Positions 14,216-20,211 of a stretch of DNA of 20,211 bases are shown in pieces. The position numbers and the translations under genes were made by a program. Positions within the stretch are counted from its first letter, which is position 1; every line of letters begins with the position of its first letter. The stretch comes from F23-D06 sp002392325 (GTDB taxonomy: Bacteria; Bacteroidota; Bacteroidia; Bacteroidales; WCHB1-69). The stretch spans positions 1-20,211 of the forward strand of contig CAMORT010000043.1 of the NCBI GenBank assembly GCA_946624065.1, in the 5' to 3' direction. The notes beneath the pieces are model-generated. The model was not told the origin of the DNA, ran no database searches, and worked only from the letters and a program-made list of their open reading frames with translations.

Positions 14216-17200
14216 CTACATCCATTTCACTAGATTGAAATCCTGGTCGTGCGGAAGTAGTGGGTTCTGTGGAATAATGCGGATGGCGCAGTTCCACAAC
14301 CCCACATCCTTGGCATCCATCTCAAAATGATAGGTAGCGGTATCGTGCTCCTGCTTGACAGGAACGAATGGATATTTGGCGAACAGGCGTGTCCTGCTGC
14401 GGTCGTCAGCGTCAGTGAAGACCAGTTCAACCTTAAGGTCATCCGCCGTCAAAGCGCCAGTCTTGATGGTCAGGGTCATGTCCAACTTCTCACCCACATA
14501 GAAGGTGTTGTTGATGCGGTCTTCAGACTTGAGCGACACGCATTTGATCATGCTCCAGTTGGCCAGTACCTTTTCCTTCCATCGAAGCAGATTGCGCGCT
14601 TCGGCAAGGTTGTTGCCCGTTAAAGTGTGGTAGCGGGATTCCAGTTTATGGTAGAACTTCGTATAGTAGTCGTCCAATTGGCGTTTCATGGTGTAATGGG
14701 GCGATATATGCGAGAAGCATTTCTTCATCATCGCCACCCATTCGGTCGGAATGCCAAGATTATTTCGGACATAGAATGCGGGAACAATCTCTTCTTCAAT
14801 GGTGGAATAAAGTGTGGCGGCATCCAGCTCGTCCTGCAAGCGGTTGTCTTGGTAGGTGATTTGCTCCTTGATGGCCCAACCTGCACCAGGCACATAGCCC
14901 TCGGCCCACCAGCCGTCCAGTACACTGAAGTTGAGTACGCCGTTCATCACGGCCTTTTCTCCGGAAGTGCCAGAAGCTTCTAACGGTCGTGTTGGAGTAT
15001 TGAGCCAAACATCGCAGCCGGAAACCAGTTTTTTTGCCAGAATCATATCGTAGTTTTCCACGAAAATAATTTTGCCGACAAATTCGGGTTTGCGTGCCAG
15101 CTCTATAATACGGGTGATGAGGTCTTGCCCAGCTTTGTCGTGCGGGTGCGCCTTTCCAGCAAACACAAACTGGATGGGATGCTCTTTGTCGTTGAGCAAT
15201 TCGTGCAAGCGCTCCTCGTTCATGAAGAGCAGGTGCGCGCGCTTGTATGTGGCGAAGCGGCGGGCGAACCCGATGGTGAGCACATCGTCGCGGATGGCTT
15301 TCAGCGTGTTGTTGATGAGGGCGGGCGACTCGTTGCGGCGGCGCATCTGCTCGTTGAGCATCGGTTTGATGTCATCAAACATTTCTTTGCGCAGTTCCTG
15401 CTTGATCTGCCAAATACGACCGTCATCCACTTGTTCGATTTTATTCCAGAAGTCGGGGTTGGAACGATCGGAGGCGAATTCTTCACCAAAGGTCTCAAGG
15501 TGCAGTTGCTGCCATTTTTTGTGCGCCCAGGTGGGGTAGTGCACGCCGTTGGTCACATAACCGATATGCGACTCTTCGGCAAAACGGCCCTCGTACAGGT
15601 CGGCGAACATCTCGCGCGACACACGGCCGTGAATGCGGCTCACACCGTTGATTTCTTGCGAGAAACGGCAGGCCAGGATGCTCATGGAGAACTTGTCGTT
15701 GGTGTAGTCGTCACGCTTGCGGCCAAGGCCCATGAAGTTTTCCCAAGATATGTTGTATCGTTCGGGGAAACTGGCGAAATAGGTGCGCATCAGGTCTTCG
15801 TGGAAAGCATCATGTCCGGCGGGTACGGGCGTATGGGTAGTGTAAAGCGATGAAGCGCGCACCAATTCCGTGGCCACCGACATGTTTACATGCTCTTCCT
15901 GCATGATTTGGTAAACGCGTTCCAGGCCCAAGAAAGCGGCATGGCCTTCGTTCAAGTGGAACAGGGTGGGCTTTTCGCCAAGGAGGTTCAGCATCCGCAT
16001 GCCGCCAATGCCGAGCAGCATCTCCTGCTTAAGTCGGTTTTCCACATCGCCGCCGTACAGGGTGGCGGTGACACCGCGGTCCTCATTCCAGTTCTCGTCA
16101 AAATCTGTGTCCAATAGGTACAAGGGGATGCGACCCACATCCACACGCCAAATACGCGCGTAAAGCGTTCTTCCAGGCAGGGCAAGACTAACCTTTTCCC
16201 ATTCCCCGTTTTTGTCTTTTAACGGTGTAATGGGAAGTTTTGAAAAACTTTGCGGCGGATACAGGTTGACCTGCGCGCCGTGGGCGGAAATCTGTTGGGT
16301 GAAATAGCCGTAACGATATAGTAAACCAATACCAATCATGTTCACATTGCTGTCAGAAGCCTCTTTGAGGTAGTCGCCAGCCAGCATTCCCAAACCACCT
16401 GAGAATATCTTAAGCTCGTTGCTGATGCCGAACTCCATGCTGAAATATGCAATTTTTCCCTCAGGACGTGTGCAAGGCGTGTCCATGTACGTGCGGAAAT
16501 CGTCATATACTTTGTCCAGTCTTTTCTGGAAAGTCTCATTTCCGGTAAAGTTTTCGATCCGCTCTAATGGGAGAATCTGAATCAGATGAATAGGATTCTC
16601 GGCACATTCTTGCCATAGAGTGGGACCAGCGATCTCTTCAAACAATTCTCTCGCCTCATAATTCCAACTCCACCAGAGGTTTTCAGATAACGATTCAAGT
16701 TTCTTGAGCGATTCAGGCAGATGTGACTTGATGGCGATACGGTGCCATTCAGGTTGTTCCATATTGCTGTGCTCCACAATCTGGCTTATGTTGGCAGTCT
16801 TGGTTTGATACTGGTCAAAGCGAAGTTCGCTCTTGCTTAAAGCCAAGGTGTATGCCTTCTTATAGTTGTCATACAGATTCGTCCACAATGCTTTTTGGGC
16901 AATCTGAATGGCAGTATGGCTGAGGTTGTCCTTCGTTTGTTTGTTGCATTGGCTGTAAAAGGAGATAGCCTTGGCAATATTGTCCACAGTCTCCTCCTCG
17001 TTGTAGTCGTTGCGGTCGATGACGGTGACGCTCTGCTGTTCGCCGAATTGGTCGCGCACCCACAAACCGAAGCCGGCTAAGGACGTGGTGACAGTGGGTA
17101 TTCCGAAAGCGATGCTCTCTAACGGGGTGTACCCCCACGGTTCGTAGTAGGAGGGAAACACGCTGAGGTCAAAACCAATCAGCAAATCGTAATAGCTGAG

Positions 17201-18433
17201 GTTGAAAATTCCGTCGTTGCCATCGAGATAGACAGGGACATAAACCACTTTCACATGGTTTTCCGGACTGTTGTAAAGTTGATTTTCCGCCAATGCTTTC
17301 AGGATGGGGTCGTTATATGGATCATGCAGCACATGGGTGGCGAAGTCGCCCGTGATGGGAGCGTTACCAATTGGCTGTTGCATGCGCTGAAGCAAATCCA
17401 CCCGTTTCCCGCTATTGCCGGCAGGCACGGTAAGAAATGCCACAATAGTGCGGCTGGGGTGTTGCTGTGACAGCTTCGACAAACTTTTGATAAAGACATC
17501 AATACCCTTGTTCTTGAATTCAAAACGGCCACTGTTGATTACCAACATGGCATCTTCAGGCAGTTGTTGTTGCATCAGCGAGGAGGCCACATGCAGCAGG
17601 GTTTTGCGTGCGGCGGCGCGTTTGGTTGTGTATTCGTCGCCTTTCGGCACAAAGTCATCCTCAAAGCCGTTGATGGTAATCACATCCGCTGGTTTGCAGA
17701 AGAAAGCGTCGCATTCCTTGTTGGTGATGTCACTGACGGTGGTAAAGGCATCCGCATGTTGTGCAGAAAGGGATTCGAGGGAATATTTGGACTGCACACC
17801 GAAGCGGCAGGCGGTCTCAATCGGGTTGTATTGCTTGATGTCACTGTACAAAGGAAGTCCGTTGCCGGCAATGCAGCGTCCGAGCACGGTGGCGTGGGTG
17901 GTGAACACCGTCGCAATTTGTGGGGCGGTATCTTTCAAATACAAAATACCTGTGCCCGTCATCCACTCATGGAAATGTGCGATGATTTGATCCATGGAGT
18001 TGCAGTAGAAATTGTAGAAACTCTCAATCACACGCCCAGCGGCGTAACCGAACAGAGCGGGCTCGATGTAGTCCCACTGTCCTGAAATGGAATCTAATTT
18101 GTAGTTAAGCCAGAACTTGGTCAATATTTCGTTCTTTTTCTCGAAGAAAGGCGTGAAATCAACTAAGAAAACAACTGGCGAACCGCAAATGCGCCAGCGT
18201 CCGATCCGGACTTTCAAGCCTTCGTGTTGAACAACATCACGCCAATTTTTGTATAGAGAAACATCCTCGATAAAATCATCGCTATGTTCTTTGGATAGAT
18301 CAGGACCTATGCAGATATAGTTGTCGTGTAGATTTTCCACTACAGTGGCGGCCTTTGTGGATAATACGGTATGGATACCGCCTACTTTGTTACAGATTTC
18401 CCAGGCGGTTTCAAAAATGTAATCAGCAATCAT
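14216..18433 (-). CDS. Fused GT3 glycogen synthase and GT35 alpha-glucan phosphorylase
   Basis: A 1405-residue cytoplasmic protein joining two opposing glycogen enzymes. The first ~545 residues are a GT3 (eukaryotic-type) glycogen synthase: FETAWEICNKVGGIHTV near 7-23, FHEWMTGTG near 154-162, FTTHAT near 177-182, GRFEFKNKG near 302-310, and the catalytic E-x7-E as E431 and E439 in YEPWGYTPLES. Residues ~572-660 resemble the N-terminal domain of short alpha-glucan phosphorylases (LSENLWWSWNYEAREL). The GT35 core follows (~661-1290): YFSMEFGISNELKIFSGGLG, HLNEGHAAF, TTHTPVPAGHDAF, RRFATYKRA, and the PLP lysine K1160 in EASGTSGEKAVMNG. A C-terminal beta domain of about 100 residues ends the protein. 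Both active sites look intact. The ATG at 18433 is used because an in-frame TTG at 18460 lies in the -7 box. Thiamine pyrophosphokinase follows 38 bases on. Similar fusions exist, as far as I recall, in other Bacteroidales. Confidence 0.93.
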   Translation of the reverse strand: MIADYIFETAWEICNKVGGIHTVLSTKAATVVENLHDNYICIGPDLSKEHSDDFIEDVSLYKNWRDVVQHEGLKVRIGRWRICGSPVVFLVDFTPFFEKKNEILTKFWLNYKLDSISGQWDYIEPALFGYAAGRVIESFYNFYCNSMDQIIAHFHEWMTGTGILYLKDTAPQIATVFTTHATVLGRCIAGNGLPLYSDIKQYNPIETACRFGVQSKYSLESLSAQHADAFTTVSDITNKECDAFFCKPADVITINGFEDDFVPKGDEYTTKRAAARKTLLHVASSLMQQQLPEDAMLVINSGRFEFKNKGIDVFIKSLSKLSQQHPSRTIVAFLTVPAGNSGKRVDLLQRMQQPIGNAPITGDFATHVLHDPYNDPILKALAENQLYNSPENHVKVVYVPVYLDGNDGIFNLSYYDLLIGFDLSVFPSYYEPWGYTPLESIAFGIPTVTTSLAGFGLWVRDQFGEQQSVTVIDRNDYNEEETVDNIAKAISFYSQCNKQTKDNLSHTAIQIAQKALWTNLYDNYKKAYTLALSKSELRFDQYQTKTANISQIVEHSNMEQPEWHRIAIKSHLPESLKKLESLSENLWWSWNYEARELFEEIAGPTLWQECAENPIHLIQILPLERIENFTGNETFQKRLDKVYDDFRTYMDTPCTRPEGKIAYFSMEFGISNELKIFSGGLGMLAGDYLKEASDSNVNMIGIGLLYRYGYFTQQISAHGAQVNLYPPQSFSKLPITPLKDKNGEWEKVSLALPGRTLYARIWRVDVGRIPLYLLDTDFDENWNEDRGVTATLYGGDVENRLKQEMLLGIGGMRMLNLLGEKPTLFHLNEGHAAFLGLERVYQIMQEEHVNMSVATELVRASSLYTTHTPVPAGHDAFHEDLMRTYFASFPERYNISWENFMGLGRKRDDYTNDKFSMSILACRFSQEINGVSRIHGRVSREMFADLYEGRFAEESHIGYVTNGVHYPTWAHKKWQQLHLETFGEEFASDRSNPDFWNKIEQVDDGRIWQIKQELRKEMFDDIKPMLNEQMRRRNESPALINNTLKAIRDDVLTIGFARRFATYKRAHLLFMNEERLHELLNDKEHPIQFVFAGKAHPHDKAGQDLITRIIELARKPEFVGKIIFVENYDMILAKKLVSGCDVWLNTPTRPLEASGTSGEKAVMNGVLNFSVLDGWWAEGYVPGAGWAIKEQITYQDNRLQDELDAATLYSTIEEEIVPAFYVRNNLGIPTEWVAMMKKCFSHISPHYTMKRQLDDYYTKFYHKLESRYHTLTGNNLAEARNLLRWKEKVLANWSMIKCVSLKSEDRINNTFYVGEKLDMTLTIKTGALTADDLKVELVFTDADDRSRTRLFAKYPFVPVKQEHDTATYHFEMDAKDVGLWNCAIRIIPQNPLLPHDQDFNLVKWM

Positions 18434-18457
18434 ATAGTGGGTTATTTTTTTAGGGTG

Positions 18458-18465
18458 CAAAGATA
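18458..18465 (-). promoter_or_regulatory. -7 box for the GT3-GT35 fusion gene
   Basis: On the minus strand TATCTTTG fits TAnnTTTG and is the same octamer as before lpxD. It lies 24 bases before the ATG at 18433. No -33 TTG at the right distance is seen. Confidence 0.5.
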
Positions 18466-18488
18466 ATAAAAAGCAATGAATTTTTTTT

Positions 18489-18496
18489 TATTTTTG
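18489..18496 (+). promoter_or_regulatory. -7 box for the CoA-transferase subunit gene
   Basis: TATTTTTG fits TAnnTTTG and lies 43 bases before the ATG at 18540. With the opposite-facing box at 18458-18465 it forms a divergent promoter region of about 106 bases between the two genes. Confidence 0.5.
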
Positions 18497-18539
18497 CAAA
18501 CTATTTTTAACTTATTGTACAAACATAAAATTTTGAGAT

Positions 18540-19184
18540 ATGAATAAAATTATCACTGTTGAAGAAGCCGTTTCCCATATTAAGGACGGAATGACCATTA
18601 TGTACGGTGGCTTTTTAGGCTGCGGTACTGCTGTGAAAATCGTTGAAGCCATCGCCAAGAAGGGCGTTAAGAATCTTACCCTTATCGGCAACGACACCGC
18701 ATATCCGAATAAGGCAATCGGTATGCTGATCTCCAATCATCAGGTCAAGAAACTCATTGCTTCACACATTGGCACAAATGCGGATACCGTACAACAATTT
18801 AACGACAAGGAACTTGAGATCGAATTCGTTCCTCAAGGAACTTTGGCAGAACGTATTCGTTGCGGTGGCGCCGGATTGGGCGGCATCCTCACCAAAACCG
18901 GTCTGGGAACCGTTGTGGAGGAAGGCAAACGCAAAATCGAAGTTAACGGTGAAGAATATCTTTTGGAACTTCCGTTGCATGCGGATGTCGCTCTTATAGG
19001 AGCAAGCATTTGCGACGAGATGGGTAACAGCATCTACAAGGGCACTACCCAGAACTTCAACCCGATGATGGCTACTGCTGCCGACCTCGTGATTGTGGAG
19101 ACGAAAGAACTCGTTCCCACTGGATCCATCCCGATGGAGAATGTTCATACGCCTGGCGCATATGTTGACTATATCGTGAAATAA
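18540..19184 (+). CDS. atoD: Butyrate/acetoacetate-type CoA-transferase subunit A (alone)
   Basis: The alpha subunit of a two-subunit family I CoA-transferase that moves CoA between short-chain acids such as acetoacetate, butyrate and acetate. The 214-residue length is normal. It closely follows the clostridial CtfA/AtoD pattern: KDGMTIMYGGFLGCGT near 16-31, LIGNDTAYPNKAIG near 48-61, QVKKLIASHIGTNADT, PQGTLAERIRCGGAGLGG near 98-115, TKTGLGT, and YKGTTQNFNPMMATAADLVIVE. The catalytic glutamate of this family lies in subunit B, so this subunit alone should be inactive. No subunit B is next to it: a terminator follows 25 bases after the stop, then a gene on the opposite strand. Subunit B must be elsewhere or absent. 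It has its own promoter, divergent from the glycogen enzyme. Confidence 0.92.
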   Translation: MNKIITVEEAVSHIKDGMTIMYGGFLGCGTAVKIVEAIAKKGVKNLTLIGNDTAYPNKAIGMLISNHQVKKLIASHIGTNADTVQQFNDKELEIEFVPQGTLAERIRCGGAGLGGILTKTGLGTVVEEGKRKIEVNGEEYLLELPLHADVALIGASICDEMGNSIYKGTTQNFNPMMATAADLVIVETKELVPTGSIPMENVHTPGAYVDYIVK

Positions 19185-19209
19185 TTCAGTTGACAAAAAC
19201 AGATAAATG

Positions 19210-19239
19210 AAAAAGGAGGCCTGAACGCCTCCTTTTTTT
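19210..19239. terminator. Bidirectional intrinsic terminator
   Basis: GGAGGC and GCCTCC form a stem with loop CTGAAC, flanked by A5 on the left and T7 on the right, giving about an 11-bp extended stem. It can end both the CoA-transferase gene (+) and the T9SS surface protein gene (-), whose stop at 19238-19240 touches it. Confidence 0.9.
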
Positions 19240-20211
19240 ATAACCCGTTTTTGATGATTCTTAGCGTGCCAATCATTTGTCTGTGGCGCATGGCTTTGAT
19301 GAAATAAACTCCGTTGGCCAGACCGTGGAGGTCGATTTCTATTTGATTGTCTTCCACGGAATAGGTCCCGATTTTTCGCCCGTATGCGTCAAACAATTGT
19401 AATTGTGTGAAATCCGTATCGCCAGTAACGGTCAGCAGACCGCTGGTAGGATTGGGGAACGCCCGTAAGGCCTGCGCCATCGGATGCTGGGCGATGCCCG
19501 TGACAATGGTCAGATGCAGGGTGATGACGCTGTCGCATTCTTGGAGGGTTGAGAGATGGAAACTCACTGTGGAAAGATCAGGCGTACCTTCCTCAAAGGT
19601 GGTGTCGATTTGCCCGCTGACAAAATGGTAGGGCAGGTCGTTGGTCGTAATGGTGACGGTGGTGTCCACGGCATAGGTCGGATTTACAGTGACCACAACG
19701 GTATAAATGGTGTTCTCGGCCAACACAGTGTCCCGGTATTCGCCGGCCTGCGTGAGCGTGCGCCCGCGCCAGGTTTGAGAATCACCCTGGCAGAAGGCAA
19801 TGGGCTCGTCCTCCACGATATTGAATGGTGTCACAGTGAGGTTGAGGAAGTGCACGCTGTCGCATCCTGCGGTGGAGGTCAGCGAGTCGTAGGCGGTGGC
19901 GCTTTCATAAAAGTCACGCCCGTGCCAGTGGTACGGCAGACTGCCCTGCGTTACGGTGACATTCTCCGGAATGTAGTATGTCGGGTTGACGGTGACCACA
20001 ACGGTGTAGATGGTGTTCTCAGTCAGCACAGTGTCCCGGTATTCGCCGGCCTGCGTGAGCGTGCGCCCGCGCCAGGTTTGCGAATTACCCTGGCAGAAGG
20101 CGATGGGCTCGTCCTCCACGATGTTGAAGGGTGTCACGGAGAGGTTGAGGAAGTGGACGCTGTCGCATCCCGCTCCGGAGGTCAGCGAGTCGTAGGCGGT
20201 GGCGCTCTCAT
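19238..20211 (-). CDS. Repeat-containing T9SS surface protein, C-terminal part (runs off the right edge)
   Basis: The frame is open to the window edge (20211 reads ...ESATAYDSLTS), so the N-terminus lies outside and the GTG at 20137 is internal. At least 323 residues are visible. They contain ~101-residue repeats with FCQG(N/D)SQTWRGRTLTQAGEYRD, TVVVTVNPTY, LPYHWHGRDFYE and GCDSVHFLNLTV. These are the tryptophan/GCDS-type beta repeats of large Bacteroidota surface proteins. A diverged half repeat (LPYHFVSG, ECDSVITLHLTIV) precedes the T9SS type A tail, which starts near FPNPTSGLLTV (about 19440-19470) and includes FDAYGRKIG, LANGVYFIKA and terminal LRIIKNGL. Expected to be exported and anchored or released at the cell surface, perhaps as an adhesin; no enzyme domain is visible in this part. 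The stop codon abuts the shared terminator. Confidence 0.88.
   Translation of the reverse strand, partial: ESATAYDSLTSGAGCDSVHFLNLSVTPFNIVEDEPIAFCQGNSQTWRGRTLTQAGEYRDTVLTENTIYTVVVTVNPTYYIPENVTVTQGSLPYHWHGRDFYESATAYDSLTSTAGCDSVHFLNLTVTPFNIVEDEPIAFCQGDSQTWRGRTLTQAGEYRDTVLAENTIYTVVVTVNPTYAVDTTVTITTNDLPYHFVSGQIDTTFEEGTPDLSTVSFHLSTLQECDSVITLHLTIVTGIAQHPMAQALRAFPNPTSGLLTVTGDTDFTQLQLFDAYGRKIGTYSVEDNQIEIDLHGLANGVYFIKAMRHRQMIGTLRIIKNGL
19677..19908 (-). repeat. Long DNA repeat, copy A (303-bp period)
   Basis: A 232-base stretch aligning without gaps to 19980-20211 at roughly 90% identity by eye, including a perfect block of about 50 bases (around 19726-19778). It encodes one repeat unit of the surface protein. 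Confidence 0.9.
19980..20211 (-). repeat. Long DNA repeat, copy B (cut by window edge)
   Basis: The second copy, offset exactly 303 bases (101 codons) from copy A. It continues to the window edge, so further copies may lie beyond. Confidence 0.9.

Noticed and set aside
15125..15853. A 242-codon plus-strand open frame inside the glycogen enzyme gene
   Set aside because: It is a shadow of a strongly supported minus-strand gene with no promoter or domain.
18434..18460. TTG start for the glycogen enzyme fusion
   Set aside because: The codon lies within the TATCTTTG promoter box, so it would not be in the transcript; ATG 18433 begins at the conserved domain.
19677..20211. Spaced repeats at the right end as a CRISPR array or mobile element
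   Set aside because: The units are in-frame protein-coding repeats of 101 codons with no short repeat-spacer pattern, transposase or terminal inverted repeats.

Overview
The window looks like chromosomal DNA of a Bacteroidota (probably Bacteroidales) bacterium of roughly 50% GC. Four things point there. Three secreted proteins end in a type A sorting domain for type IX secretion (T9SS). Shine-Dalgarno sites are essentially absent. Several genes are preceded by the Bacteroidota -7 promoter box TAnnTTTG. UvrA and DapA resemble the forms I know from this phylum, and the 178-aa protein resembles a small Bacteroidota-specific family. I see no insertion sequence, phage gene, integrase, CRISPR array or rRNA. 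The species cannot be named from the sequence.

Layout. 1-2655 (+): UvrA lacking its first ~50-60 residues at the window edge. 2809-6947 (+): a secreted M13 metallopeptidase, carbamate kinase and a true ornithine carbamoyltransferase, closed by a bidirectional terminator at 6995-7030. 10171-7052 (-): a DUF6913-like protein overlapping dapA, then a secreted M14 zinc carboxypeptidase with a T9SS tail. 12282-10331 (-): lpxD and a stand-alone lpxC, closed by a terminator whose far side carries the promoter of the DUF6913-dapA unit. 12500-12586 (+): tRNA-Ser(GCU) with its own promoter and terminator. 12711-13430 (+): a small T9SS cargo protein. 18433-13545 (-): a 1405-aa fusion of GT3 glycogen synthase and GT35 alpha-glucan phosphorylase, then thiamine pyrophosphokinase. 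18540-19184 (+): subunit A of a butyrate/acetoacetate-type CoA-transferase with no subunit B beside it. 20211-19238 (-): the C-terminal part of a repeat-containing T9SS surface protein that runs off the right edge.

How the genes fit together (inference). Two secreted peptidases, carbamate kinase with catabolic-type ornithine carbamoyltransferase, and a short-chain acyl CoA-transferase subunit suggest a cell that feeds on peptides and ferments amino acids. The GT3-GT35 fusion indicates a glycogen store. lpxD/lpxC serve lipid A synthesis and dapA serves lysine and diaminopimelate synthesis. Most of the window is housekeeping DNA. The points most worth a second look are the unfused lpxC with neither fabZ nor lpxA after it, the lone CoA-transferase subunit A, the synthase-phosphorylase fusion, the 9-bp periodic leader in front of carbamate kinase, and a nearly cytosine-free stretch upstream of the tRNA. 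I did not find convincing evidence of an entirely new system.
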